Positions 32,212 through 44,295 are shown, counted from the stretch's first letter. The stretch: DNA of 45,169 nucleotides from Zygnema circumcarinatum (GCA_037447605.1 CM074804.1:4336101-4381269); one strand, 5' to 3'. Program-made: numbers and translations. Notes: a model not told the origin generated them from the sequence alone.

Positions 32212-34186
32212 GCCCTCTATTGTTGGTGCTGGTCGGTGGCTTGGCTTATTTCGGTTTTGACTTTTTTATCGACACATTGGATGGAGATGAGCTTGAGAAT
32301 AAGAATAATGTGCGGCAGTGGAAGGCTTGAGAGGTAGATTTACACGCCGCACATTTTGTGCACTGAGTGACGGCTTTGGGGAGTGGGCATCTTCGTGTGC
32401 GTTATCATGTTTCAACTTTTATCGTGGGTTGAACCTCAGGCGTTGAAACCTTAGGTGAAGAGGTTTGAGACCCCTGGAATGGAGTTTATCAACTTCAAAT
32501 CTTCAACCGGTCGCATGTGGCACCCGGTTGGAATGCGCATGGACATTATTCAACTCCATTAGGGCGTGTCAAACTTAACAAAATGTTACGAATATCGAAT
32601 TCTTAGTATTACGAGAATTCTTTAAGTCTGACACGGCCTATTGTAAAAAGTGTTTAATTTTCTCAGGCTGTTTGGTTTTACCGCAGTCGTCCGAGAGTCC
32701 GAGACACCAACCGAAACCGAACCGAGACCGAACCGAGACCAAACCGAAACCGTACGACTTTCGAAGCGAATCCCCTCTGATTTTTCCAGAGCTGACTGAC
32801 TGACTAACTGACTGCCTGCCACGCCCTCTTGACCGTTGCGTCACATTTCCTCCGGTGGGGCCGCGCCCCTTGTTGCGGCAGCAGTTGATCAGCCAGGCCA
32901 AGCCGAGCCAGCGGCGACGCTGGCCGGCTAGCCGGCTAACTGAGACTAGCGCAGTGTCTCGGCAGACTGCCACGTGGCGGGATCTGGGTGGGCCACCGGG
33001 GCTTCAATCCAATCGGCGTCGAGATTTATTTATTGAATCAGTATCTTTCAATTGACTTGGAACATATGCGGAGTATCGATTCTTGGGAAGCGGACAGGGA
33101 CTGGCTTTGGAGCTGGAGCTTGGAAGAGTGGCGGAGAGGGCGGGCGGTGTCGGCTGGTTGAATGCGGAACCCTAATTTCGGGTGTGCGGGTGGAAAAGCG
33201 AAACAAAAATGAAATGGAATTGCAAAAGTGTTGATTAGGAGAGTTGCTTGTGCAAAATTGGTTTCATTTTGAATATTTTTATGTCAAATGTACTGGGAGA
33301 CAGTGGAGATGCTTCTCGGTGTTTTGGCTCGTGGATGTGGGACCGGGTGAGTATGGTACTTGTCTTTTCGCTTTTGGCGAATTGTGCTGATGCAAGTGAG
33401 AGGAATGCAGTAATGTGAGGGTCTGAGACGAAGGAGGTGGAGCCGATATACTCATACTGATACTAGGGTCGAACCGATGCTGATATGGAGATGCAGCATT
33501 CTATGAAGTCTTTTGAAGAGGCATATTTTTCGAAATTCTCGCAGTGCGACATGGAAAGGGACGAAGTAGATTTGAGAGCTTGGCGGTACTGATAGCGTAA
33601 ATCGGAGTTCTGAAGTCTTGGCGCATAGAGTGGGATTTCTTGGTGCAAGTTATGTTATCCTAATGATAGTTGGAGGAAACTATCATTAATTTCATAATTT
33701 TCACCGGAACGACGAGGTCCTGCTATGCCATCGGTCCTGTTGAGAATTGATTGGCCATCCACTTCAGCGCAGATTTGACTGATTCATTCTGCCTGCAATT
33801 CCAGAAACATTGTTAATTTTGATTAGTTTCTGAAGCAAGCAGTGTGTTGGAGCCCATCCGCAGGTGACAGCGGCACGGAGCCGGGCAATCAGCAGTAGTA
33901 AACGTCAATTGAACTGCTCTGAACGTAACTGGAGTGTCATGTGAAACGCTGCTGGACGAGCAAACGTTACGAAGCTCTCGTCATGTGCTTGTTGATATCG
34001 CCCTCGTTGACATCATGGACTTCCACTAACAACAAAGCATTATACGATTTTCCTGAAAATTCCGTACGGTTCCCTGATATCATTTAATTGGATTTCGATC
34101 AAGTTCCTATCAGGAGTAAAGTGGCAGAAGGCTTTTTGGAGATTTTGTGAGAAAAGAGAAAGTTCTAAAGGCGTGAACAACAACTT
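32212..34186 (+). other. Intergenic
   Basis: It contains an ACCGA/AACCGAG tandem stretch (32709-32752) that ends in CCGTACGACTT, a TGACTGACTGAC run (32795-32815), and a GC-rich block to 33000 that may be an old promoter. From 33230 onward the sequence is AT-rich with no recognisable gene. The stretch near 34066 has CCGTACGG. The promoter of the next gene must be near its right end. Confidence 0.4.
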
Positions 34187-37100
34187 ATGCCGAGTGTTGG
34201 ACAAATAAGAATGCTGGGAAAGCTTCGGGTGCTCACGTTCAACTTGCTGGCACCGGTGAGAAGCCGGAACACTACGTCAACCACTGAAATCCGCATGAAA
34301 GGTCACTTCTCGTGAATTCTCTTCTTGAACGTGTTGCGACAAGTACAGCATGAGAAGTATGAGCGGGCTTTCTTTTCCATCTAAGTCTCGAATGTTTGCC
34401 TGAACTTTGTCGTTCAGTTTCCCATATAACTATATCTCATCATCCGGCTGGAATACTGTTTTGAGCCTTGCAGATATACAAACGAGTGCGAGTGCCAGGA
34501 AGGTTCGAAGCTCGGGAAAGTGATGATGTCGCAGCGTACAAAGCGCGGCATTTGCAGCTCATTCAGCTCATTGCTGACAGCGGGGCCGACATCGTGTGCT
34601 TGCAGGTATGCAGTCAGTTTGGCTAGGGAGGGGGAAGGAGAGGAGATAAAGGAAGGAGAGGGTTGGGTGGACGGGCGACATGGAGAAGGAAATGGAAGAG
34701 GGAAAAAATGCGTGGGTCCGTACATGCGTGCATCCTCCTTGTACTGCCTTTTCCATTTGAAGTTAAAGTGATCACAAGTAGCGCTGTTGAGCTCATTTAT
34801 GAGCCTGTGGGGTCTTAATCTGCACTGCTTGAAAAGGAAAAATGGAATCTCTGGGGGAAGGTGTTACTTGAGACTGTGAAAAGTAACATGGCTAGGTCAA
34901 AAGTCAACAAGTGCAACTTCTGACATAGGGTAACGTTAACAAGGCTCTCTGTTGTTCGTGAGCAGGAATTTTGGTTCAATACAGAGCTTATGCAGATGTA
35001 CGAGGACCTACTTGGGAGCAGATACGACTTTTATTATTTGCAAGTGAGTAGTCGACATGTTTTACTTCTCAATCCTTGCACAGTTTGCACTTTCTTTCTT
35101 TTCCCCCCTCCACTGAACAGTCAATTATCGCGCAGCGTAACACTCTTAAAATCTGGTGAATTCAGAAGTAATTGTTATGTCAAACTGAGTATCAATATCA
35201 TTTGAACTTGGACGAGCTGTTTAATTTCTCCAAAAAATTGTGGATTGTGTTCTTATTGAGCATGTTTTGATAGGCATTGTTTCTTGCACTCTGCCAAAGA
35301 TGAGTCACCTTACAGAGTGGACGTTTTAACTGTCCGTTGTCGCTTCTTGCTGGACAGAGGACGGGACGCAAAGCTGATGGTCTGGCAACTCTCACTGCTC
35401 GTACTGTAGTGGTGGCAGATGTTCAGGTATGATGCCAACCAAGTACCTGCTCCAAATTTAAGGATGATCATTTAGGAAGTGAGGAACGTGGTAGAAATAG
35501 TGGTGTGCTGGTTCGAGAGTGGATAGTTTTGACATCACCACGTTCAACTGAATTGTATTTGTAGAAGCTGTGTTCGTCGTTGACCCTTTGGAACAACGGC
35601 AAAAGAGCTGAACTGACATGCTGAATCGATTGCTGATTTCTATAATATCTATCCCATGAGTCGTTTACGCATTCTTTTTTATCCATGTTAAAATCTGTCT
35701 CGTATATTAGGTGTGCCATTATGTACCTTCTGTACATATACATATATGCATATGCATATATATGTATGTTTGCGTGCATGTATACATGCACGCTATGTAT
35801 ACACTCTGTATACTTAGTATGAGCTCTTCTTGACGGTGGCTTTCATCAAGTTTAACGACTATGTGGCTGCCTTCATGGCACCAACATTGGGTAAGTGCTG
35901 CCATGCGTTATGCACGAGGATTGATATCCGCTGTTTCCAATGCTCTATGGTTATTCATTCAGGAGCTGCGCATGGGAGGCGGGGATCGAGTTGCGCTGTT
36001 ACTCTGCCTTACTCCCACGGCTGCTCAGGTTCGTTGCTTTGATGTCTGAGTTCAGCAGCAGCAATAGCAGATTCGTTGGCTGGACAAAAGACAGTTGCGC
36101 TTTTTAGGATGTTTGGGAGATTTGGGGTTTATGGAGGGGAGGTAAGGAAATGAGCCGTCAAGTTAGTTATTGTTGTTGCTGTGGAAGGCAAAGAGGGGCA
36201 ACGATGGGGATGGGTTTTCAGGTTTTAAACGTTATCTTTTTGGAGTCAAGATTTGGATGTGAGGAAATTGCACTTGTTTGTATAGACTATCAGGAATCAT
36301 TTAAGGTCAGGAAGGACCAGAAGAGCAAGTTTGCAGCGCCAAAAGGCTAGCGTGCTGGTGGCTAATATTTTTTTTGTTTTCCCATCCTTTGTGGGTGGAT
36401 GGATTCAGCGAGAAGAGACGGTGTTGAACAATTGCTCGTTTTTGGTGCTGAACACCCATCTCAGGTGAGAGTCAATCAGATAGCATTTTTTTGCACTTAA
36501 TCCGCTCTACCATTTACCTAACTGCTCCCATTTGACTGTTTTTAGCCCCTTTGCGGTGAGTATGGCGTATGATGTGCCCCCATTAACGCAGTTTTTGGTA
36601 TTTTGTGTTTTCTCCTCCTCTTCGCTCTCCTGTTTTCCCCACCTCCTACCGTGCCCCACTTTTCCCCCTTGGGTTTCTTCCTTGCCTCCTTGTACTTCTC
36701 CCCTTTTCTCTCTCCCTCCCTACCCCCTTCCCTCTCCCTCCATCTCCTCCTTGCTTGCAGCTTCAACCATGGCTCTCTTTGGGACGAAGGTATGCGCGCT
36801 CGGCAGGCGCAACAGATTTCATGGCATGTGGACGAGTATGTCACTAAGCGCAGAATGGAGGCAGCACCTGTCGTCCTGGCAGGGGATTTCAACGGAAGGT
36901 TAGCTCTCTCCCTTCAAGCGCAGACCATGCTAGAATCACAAACTCTTCAAGTTCTCCTTTCTTTCTTCGCCTTTCATCTTTCGTTTGAAGCACGCGAAAA
37001 CACAAGCTCATTCCTTTTTTCCATCTCGAAGCGACTTTGCGTAACTTCCATCCTTTTCCACTTCTTTCAGGGGGAGGCAAATGTGGCTTTTGAGCGAGTT

Positions 37101-38183
37101 CTGCAGAGAATTTGAAGCTTGTTGATCATGAAAATTCGCCATCTGCAGGATTGGTTTCCAGTTGGCATTCTTATCATGTCACGCGGGGCCCTTATGGTTC
37201 TGTTGAGCTTGCAGCAATGACGTTGTGACGCAGCATCTTGCCGGCCAAGGCTACCGCTCGTCATACGCAGCCACGGGGGGGCAAGCATCTCCAGTCACAC
37301 ATTTGACGCATAATAACGATGAGGTGAGCAGCAAGGGGTAAAATCGCCAAAGTCAATCTCTTGGGGCAATTCAACCCTGAACTGCGTGGGCCTTCAAAAA
37401 CTCTACTGTAGGTATTTGAGCTGTTGGAAGCAGAGTTGAAAACTCCCTTATTTCTGAGGGACCAGAAGTCGGATCTTTGCTTACTTCAGAAAGCCGAAAT
37501 TTCTGAGATTAGGGAATGCCCCAAAGTTTTTGGGGAGCCCCAGAGAGTGGGATAGTGGATCAGGGAAGACTAAGACGAATGCTCGTACAAAGGGATCACC
37601 TTTTGTCAATCCTACTTTGTCATTTGCTTGCGGGCTCTGTATGACCCCAAGCAATTTCATTTAGCTATTCCTGCCATCCTTGACATATTCTGTTAAAAGT
37701 GGTCCTTGTTCCCCCCTGCTGTTGACTTGAGTTGACTAGTATCACTTATGTTGACCAATGCCGACCAATGCCGACTCGCCGATTGAGTCACAAAACTCAC
37801 TCGATGGATGGTGCTTACTGATTGTGGCTGACATTGACCGGTCTTGACTGAAACTGACCGAATGCCCGCATGAACCCAATTTTCTGTCGTATGCGCAGCT
37901 GCAAGCAGACTATATTTTTTTGAGAACGCCCTCAGCACAGGGCAGAAGCAGTAGCAGTGGGGGTGTAGGAGGGGGGAGGGAGTCCTTCACTGGAGGGGGG
38001 AAAGCAGGGACTGTGCGGACATGTGCTCCCCCTGCCCAACTTGTTCTACGGGTCCTGGAATGCCAATTGCTTCCTAAGGAGTTTCCCGTTCATTGCTGGC
38101 CCCACGAGTGTTTTTTGATTTCCGACCATCGACCGCTTTGTACAGATTTTGAACTGGAAACCTTTCCAGTTTTGCCTGCGTAA
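34187..38183 (+). CDS. CCR4-type endonuclease/exonuclease/phosphatase (EEP) family protein
   Basis: Ten exons: 34187-34255, 34474-34605, 34966-35043, 35358-35426, about 35818-35862 (end uncertain), 35963-36028, 36409-36464, 36761-36898, 37215-37323 and 37899-38183. The total is about 348 residues. All catalytic signatures of the Mg-dependent EEP fold are present in order: RVLTFNLLAP, IVCLQEFWF (metal-binding Glu), GDRVALLL, LVLNTHL, VVLAGDFNGS (Asp and Asn) and LISDHRPLC (Asp and His). QEFWFNTELMQMYEDLLG resembles plant proteins such as At5g54130 and is nearer to CCR4/nocturnin-type hydrolases than to DNase I. Substrate is unknown; RNA, poly(A) or a phosphodiester metabolite are all possible. 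There is no N-terminal targeting signal and no EF-hand extension. A Ser/Gly-rich insert sits before the last motif. An apparent exon at 37078 was excluded because 36898 joined to 37215 restores GDFNGS and the frame. Confidence 0.87.
35715..35816 (+). repeat. TATGCA/TGTATA alternating purine-pyrimidine stretch in an EEP intron
   Basis: Runs such as ACATATACATATATGCATATG and TGCATGTATACATGCACG alternate purine and pyrimidine and are locally palindromic. The run ends at the proposed TTAG acceptor (35817), which makes that exon border less certain. Confidence 0.7.
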
Positions 38184-38834
38184 GTAGTAGTGCGTACTGG
38201 TTTGGGCACAGCCTAATAGAACTAGCTGCCGCAGCATTGGAGTGACACTTGGAGGTAGTTTTTTGAAAATTATGTTTTCCTGTATTTAGCCAGCGTCTCG
38301 CTGGCTCCCCTTTTAGGCTTTATCCAGAGTGGGGCTTTTGCGGGGGATAGTTTATCTTTTCCAGGTGAAGGGTTCATGGGACTCCAGTATTGATTAGCTG
38401 CAGGTTATACCCGTCAACGGAAGATGTTGTGATAGAGACTGTTGACAGGTGATTTTTGCAACGTGAACGTGCCTTCAATATTAATCTGCTAATCAGGGTG
38501 CTGCTCGATTAGAGTTCTCCATTCCCACCCTTCTTAACTCGTTCATGTACAGGACGGCGTGTTCACACTGTTTTATGATCTGTGTTACGTGATCATGGAA
38601 TTTGTTGAGAAATAAACTGTCTACCAAACATTCGAAGAAATGAGTGAATTGTACGCCCTTGTACGCGCTTGTGTACCATACAAGAATTTCAAAGACAAGC
38701 ACAGCATTCTTGAGCATTTGACAACCCTTACCTTGATTTAATTGGCAAAAAATATCTTACAGTTTAACAAGGAGTTGTTTGGTGTGTTGATATTACTTAT
38801 TTTGGAGAAAAAAATGTTAATTCTATTTTTAAAG
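38184..38834. other. 3' flank of the EEP gene
   Basis: Nothing recognisable is present. Its last nine bases (TTTTTAAAG, 38826-38834) are the left target duplication of the next element. Confidence 0.5.
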
Positions 38835-39777
38835 GGGTAGTGATATTTCCACCCCTTTTTTGGATCCAAACACCCCTTCCCGGCCGGGCAGATTTCAAAA
38901 GGGATTAAAAACAGAAAATGCTTTTTCACACCTTTTTGGAATCGATACCCACCTTCTTCCGTCGGCTGATTTTATTTTTGCTAACCAAGGAAAATGATAC
39001 CCCGTCACCGCATTTTGAATACTGTCTCCCGCCTCCCTGATTTTTTTTTTTGAGGGAAAGAAATAGATCCTGCCCGAATCCGCTCGGAGCGGCAGATCCG
39101 TCCGCCACGAGATCGTTCGCGGGTGTCCGTCCTTCACACGTGTGTGTCAATCGCAGCTGTCGATTCCCTCGCAGATCACACCACTGCACATCACCGTTCG
39201 ATCTGCAGCCGGGCTCGATCTTAGCGAATGGAAAGCGCCCACGAGTCCCGTCAAAGCCAAATCGCACTTGCGAGTGCGCGCGTCCTTCGGCCCGAGATCT
39301 CGTCATTGTTAGCTCCCAGCCAATCAACATCTGTCACGTGTTACATTTTTGACGTGGAAAATTTTGATTGGTTTAAGATCTCAATGTACGAAATTTTGGG
39401 TTCATCGAGTTGCGACCGTACGACATTTGTACGGACAAACATTTGAGAGGACTTTGGCGGGATACGTGGGCACGTGCCATGCGCTGTGACCGAGCCCGGC
39501 TGCCGATCAAATAGTGATCTGCCGTTTGCGATCTGCGAGGGAATCGACGGCTGCGATTGACCGTAAGCGTGAAAAAAAATTCAGGTAGGCGGGATATTCA
39601 AATGGGGTGACGGGTTATCATTTTCCTTGTTTCGCAGAAATAAAATCTGCCGATGGAGGGTGGTATCGATTCCAAAAAGGTGTGAAAAAAGCATTTTCCG
39701 TTTTTAATCCTTTTTGAAATCTGCCCGGCCGGGAAGGGGTGTTTGGATCCAAAAAAGGGGTGGAAATATCACTACCC
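38835..39777. mobile_element. Foldback non-autonomous transposon, copy 2
   Basis: A 943-bp element with long inverse-complement arms. It begins GGGTAGTGATATTTCCACCCC and ends with the complement, followed by TTTTTAAAG (39778-39786), which exactly repeats the nine bases before the element (38826-38834). Arm words include CCAAACACCCCTTCC, GGCCGGGCAGATTTCAAAA and TTGGAATCGATACC. The interior shares CCGTCCGCCACGAGATCGTT, CGTCCTTCACACGTG and a CCAATCA...GATTGGT loop (39320-39372) with the element at 11044-12037. The outer 150 bases differ between the two copies more than the interior does. No coding capacity is seen. The exact 9-bp duplication favours a Mutator-like element; this is inference. Confidence 0.9.
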
Positions 39778-39786
39778 TTTTTAAAG

Positions 39787-40107
39787 TGGAGTACAACAAT
39801 GCCAGTGCGGCGCCAAAGCTCTCCTGAAACGCGCCAACGCCCCAAATCGACGTTGAGGCTTGGGCGTGGCTTGAGCCCGAAAGTGCCGAAGCCGTCAGTA
39901 ATGCGAAAAGTGTCTCCTGCACATTGGAGCTCCGCTGTCAGGCGAAGGGCCTCAGCAAGGTCTATCTTGATAGAGAGGGGAGAGAGAGGAGAGCGGATTG
40001 CGAGAGTAGAGGGAAAAGAACATTGCGTTAGAGAGGACATGCTCGCGCTTACGCACGCATTCCTCTCCTCTTCGTAACATTCTGAACCTTAATCAACGAA
40101 GTCGGAA
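39787..40107 (+). promoter_or_regulatory. Upstream region of the DUF7870-like gene
   Basis: This is the 320 bases between the transposon and the next ATG. There is no TATA box I trust. A purine-rich run (39970-39998) is followed by AT-rich sequence before the start. The transposon therefore sits within the likely promoter zone. Confidence 0.35.
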
Positions 40108-43100
40108 ATGACTCTCTTTCAAAGAGTGAAGCTTCCTTCCTTGCAGTCTCCTTGGGCTGGACTCTCCCCACCCTCTCTAAGCTCGCTGCCCCTCTCTCTT
40201 GGCTCCTTCCTTGCGGGCTGCATAGTCACAGGGTTGTTTTTTAACTTAGGGAATGTGCAATGCGTTTCGAAGGAGTTCGTTGCAGGTTAGTGGCCTTTCA
40301 AATCTCACGCCCGCAATGTAGGGCATAGGGGGAGCGTTTGGAATAAACAGGAGAGAGAAGATGGAGGGAAGAGAGAAAGTTGGAGTGGGGAGAGGGAGAG
40401 GGGGGCGAGCGGAGGGAGAGGAGGAAAAGGGAAGGGGACGAGGGAAAAGAGGCGCGAGGAGTTAGGGCTTGCATTTGGAGCCTGTCGTAAATGATATGTC
40501 GGAGAGAAGGGGCGTACAATGCAATTGACGTTATCTTCAAGAGCGGCCAATTTTGATGTAAAATGCAGATGTAAACAGTACCCGTAGTCGGAACTCTAAA
40601 TCAGACTTAGAAACATAGAGTTGAAAAAGTGTTAGATTTGCTGACAGCTTAAGCTTCGGCACTGGATGTGAGGAATTTCTACCTTTCGGACAACCGTTAA
40701 TTCTTCTACCAGTTTTAAACTATGCAGGAACGAGTTGGAAAGACAAAACACTTTCTGCAATTACAGATTGTTGTGATAAGCTCAATGAAAGATTTCTGGA
40801 ACTTTCCGTAAATCTATTCATTTTACGATTTATTTTAAAATCGTTTTGTTAACAGCATTCAACTCGGAAAACTGAACTACATGCAGGAGCCCAATGCTGG
40901 TCGTCTTATTGATGCTGATCTTCTCCTTTATCTAGATCTTACTCCTGTAATCAACCCTTAGTTTTTTCTGTGATTAAGGTGGGGATAGACCTCCTTTGAA
41001 CAGCACCAGAATAACTGCAATTGCACGAGATAAATCTTATGTGCATTATATTGTACGAATGAGTTTTCCCGTTCTAACACCCTAAACAATTTTCATAAGG
41101 GAGTTCAACTCTAGCCGACTATTTTCGTCTCTCAGAACTTTGCTCTCTTGTCCTGCTTTTTTTGATCCACAGATCATTCAGTATCACCTCTTGACTTTAC
41201 TTCTTGCCGGAATTGGCTTCCACCCAACGTCTCCACTGATGACAATGGGTGGGACAACGGTTTAAAGGTAAGCTAAATCATCACCTAAGCTCAAAATACA
41301 CTTTAACTTCAAAATGCTTGTTCATACGTAAAGTCGACTTCCAAGTCAATCTGCACACTTAGCAATGCGATCACGTCAAGGCCTAATTAGTTGGCGAAGT
41401 CTTTAGAATTCCCATGTCTTCGAGGATCAAAGTGACCAAGAATTTGTCAACTGCAATAGTACAAGAAATATCCGGCAACAGTGTGAAGAAGGACATCTGT
41501 TTATGGGCTATTTTGGGAAAAAAACATCATCAATTATCATTCTGCATTCTTAATCATTGTTCCGGTAGCTAACACAACCGGCATCGGTCTGTTCTTCAAT
41601 CTTTTTAACCTAATCCCGTCATGGCGCACGGAACTGTCGCCTGACTGGCAGCACGTGGGACGGCCAGCAGAGTGCTCCGTGAAAGGCTTCCTCATAGAGG
41701 AACTCGACCCGGAAGTGAATTTTCGGAGAGGATTTGCATACGGACATGTGTCGGATGTGGAGGATCGGACATACCTGTTACCTTACTTTCTCGCCGCAAA
41801 AGACCCTGCATTGCAAAGAAGGTATAGCTCGTGGAGTGTTGAAATTGTCTCAAAGCACCTTTTATTGTGGCCGATCTTCTTTAGAGCAGAGGGCTAAGAT
41901 GTACTCGTGTCGAAGGTTGATTTAGATTTTCGCTTTTGTTGGAACCTCATGTGTTCTTATTGCGTTTTTCGTATGGGCTTGGAGATTTAAGGAGTTTGGA
42001 AATGGGGGGTAGAGCTGGTTATGAAGTTGAGTTTTCAATGCAATTTTTTTTCTTTCCTGAATTGCCTTTCAGGAAACGGAAAATCTACTTGGACTTAGGA
42101 GGGAGAACTTTCGATTCGAGTCTTGAATGGTTCGTGCGTTATTATCCGTTGGACTTTACGGAGTTCCATGTATTCGAGGTGAACATCAGCAGTTTCGTCA
42201 TTCCTCCACTCCATGATAAGCAAGAGGTGAGCTTCTCTCACTCTCATTCTCTCCCTCCCTCCCTCCTTCCTTCCTTCCCCCCTTTCCTCTCTCCCTGTCT
42301 TTCTCTAACTCACTGTCCCTCCCTTTCACGGGAGGCTTCAAACTCTGTGCGAGATGTGGAACTAAACGCTTGAAGGTTCTTTTGGGAGCAGGAGGCCTTG
42401 TCGAGCCTCACCAAACATTCACTGCGGCGACCGCGCGGTGTGCCCGTACCCGTGACCAACAGCGTACTCGAGAAGGTCAAATTGTATGACGTGTTTGTTT
42501 CCAATTTCGACGGGAAAATGAATTTTCTTCACAATAAAGTGGTAAGCATTGCTGGAATTCCTGTTCAGGTTGAAAGGGAGCTGGATTTTATCTCCCGATG
42601 ATAGGTGGGGGCGGAAAAATTTCAGGTGCTACTTTTCTTGAAATGTCGTCTATCTCCTTAAGGGAAGCTTAGGTTCTGAAAAGGAGATATCAGCGTTTCG
42701 GAATAGCAGACAGGAGGAAGTTCCCTCTCTCTCTCTCTCTCTCTTCTCCTCCCCCCTATCGCCCCACACCCTCACTCCCTCTCGTCTCTCATTCGTTCTT
42801 AATTTCTCCTTGTTCTCTTTGTACAACCTATACTGGTTGTGCAGGATGTGTGGAACATCACACGCTTTATCAAGGAGGAATTGAAGGCCACAAAAGACGA
42901 CACTTTGATTGTGAAAATGGATATTGAGGGAGCGGAATACGGCATCCTGCAGGGTACGAAGAAGCTTATCATACGTCATCAAATTTTTATGATAAGTTTA
43001 TCCCAGTTTGTCACATGTGTGGATCTAATTGTGGGCCTTTTCACGTCCTTGATCCCAACATCATGTGCTTGTCAATCTCGCCGTTTAGTCCGTTACTTAT

Positions 43101-43316
43101 TTGTCTGTTCGTTTTTGAGGTTGCCCTGCAGACTGGGTAAAGGACAGTTCCATGGCCGAAATTGTGGATGAATTATTTGTGGAAATTCACTACTCCCATT
43201 GGACCATGAAGGCGTACCGGTGGCCCTCGCTCTTCAAAGCGCACAGCAGAAATGATGCCACTCAACTCCTCGTAGACCTCCGCAAAGCGGGGTTCTATGT
43301 GCATGCGTGGCCGTAA
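40108..43316 (+). CDS. DUF7870/FkbM-methyltransferase-like type II membrane protein
   Basis: Seven exons, 40108-40285, 41173-41267, 41652-41821, 42073-42226, 42392-42541, 42845-42953 and 43132-43316, join in phase to 346 residues. One N-terminal hydrophobic segment (LGSFLAGCIVTGLFFNLG) after a short basic-containing tail predicts a Golgi- or ER-type signal anchor. The globular part has KIYLDLGGRTFDSSLEWFV, VIVKMDIEGAEYGIL-type core (LIVKMDIEGAEYGIL) and DELFVEIHYSHW before the terminal YVHAWP. These match plant proteins with the DLGAR, MDVEGTE and HYNRW motifs that I recall as DUF7870, related to FkbM-type SAM-dependent methyltransferases. The DLGGR loop would bind SAM and the DIEGAE segment is the FkbM signature; no activity is proven for the plant group. 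Secretory location suggests a glycan or wall polymer substrate, by inference. Intron 1 carries a long purine tract (40347-40465). Confidence 0.82.
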
Positions 43317-44021
43317 TTTTTTTGTAGGAAAAAATCTTTTTATGGTTTCTAAATTTGGGTTTTGGCGATTGTAGTGTCGCCACTTGAAGCATTTGAGTGG
43401 TCAAGATTGAGCCACGCGGCCGACCTTGATTGGTTCAGCTCTGGCCATAGACCACACAACAGGAGGAATGCGCTTGAACAGCTTCACGTCGTGCCATCGA
43501 CGACAAAATCAATCATTGTACAGCTGGTCCATAGGAAGGGATTTTCCAACCGTTGGTTCCGAATGCTTGCCAACCATTGGATCCAGAGCTTCAATTCCTG
43601 AACCAGGCAGTGGTTACGGCGTTGTTTTTTGGTCCTGGTAAAACGTGCCTTTTTCAACAAATAACAATTCTACTCTAGCTTAGGCTGTCAATGGTTGGCA
43701 ACCATTGGATCGAATGGCTCAAACCATTTGATGGAAATGCTTGCCAAGCATTGGCAATGGTTGCAACGTTGGCTAGCCAAACAAAGGGAAAACAATGTTT
43801 AACGTTCACTGCATTTCAATCGATAACAGTTCATGTATGGAGCCCATGCAGAATCGAGCAGTCATGAACAACAAGTGCATGCGCGAGCTTTGCCCTTGTC
43901 GAAATGTGGCCCTACAAGGTACTCTAGCGGCGAGTCGCCTCCTCGTGGTTTGCGTCTTGTTCCGATGCGGCGACGGCGGTCGATTGCCGGCAAGCAGCGC
44001 GTCTGCGCGAGGCGGGTCCTG
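43317..44021. other. Intergenic, mostly repeat family C
   Basis: Short AT-rich 3' flank, then the ATTGG-rich repeat at 43540-43790, then a CpG-containing block (43900-44020) that leads into the next promoter. No gene is supported. Confidence 0.45.
43540..43790. repeat. Dispersed ATTGG/CCAAT palindromic repeat family C, copy 2
   Basis: Repeats GCCAACCATTGGATCC-like and AATGGTTGGCAACCATTGGA-like words in both senses and contains CATTGGCAATGGTTGCAAC (43747-43765), identical to 15534-15552. The two halves (43544-43580 and 43685-43775) could be the ends of a small element of about 230 bases. Confidence 0.5.
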
Positions 44022-44095
44022 CAACCCTAAAATCTGAAAACCCTAAATCCTAGAACGTTTTGGGCAGCAGACAGAGCATTGCTTTGAACCCTAAA
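44022..44095 (+). promoter_or_regulatory. Three telo-box motifs upstream of the last gene
   Basis: AACCCTAAA occurs at 44023-44031, 44039-44047 and 44087-44095, all in the same orientation and within 90 bases of the ATG at 44110. In plants such telo-boxes are common near the start sites of translation-related and other highly expressed genes. They probably lie in the promoter or 5' UTR of the gene at 44110. Confidence 0.65.
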
Positions 44096-44109
44096 TCTTG
44101 GTCTCCGCC

Positions 44110-44295
44110 ATGGCGGCCGCCCGCTGCGCCCTGCCTCCCGCTTTGGCGCTGCCTCTCCAGAAGGGCGCCAGGCGTCCTCAGGAGGCTGCCACGTGGCGCG
44201 CCGGGAGGGAAAATGGCGGCACTAAGCTTCTGCTCGCACGCGAGGCGGAGAGCCGTGATTGGAGGGCGAGGGAGAGACGGTTGGGAGAGGCTCTG
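44110..44295 (+). CDS. First coding exon of an unidentified gene, probably organelle-targeted (3' end outside the window)
   Basis: The ATG is in an ideal GCCATGGCG context and opens a frame of 62 codons that ends at a CTG|GTGAGT donor (44295/44296). The peptide starts MAAARCALPPALALPLQKGA, rich in Ala, Leu, Pro and Arg and lacking acids, as in a plastid or mitochondrial transit peptide; the following part is charged (LAREAESRDWRARERRLGEAL). No family can be named from this exon. The upstream telo-boxes and the downstream long intron with a pyrimidine tract support a real gene. Confidence 0.6.

Noticed and set aside
37078-37115. Possible EEP exon after a TTTCAG acceptor
   Set aside because: It brings an early stop; skipping it joins 36898 to 37215 in phase and restores GDFNGS followed by the expected family sequence.
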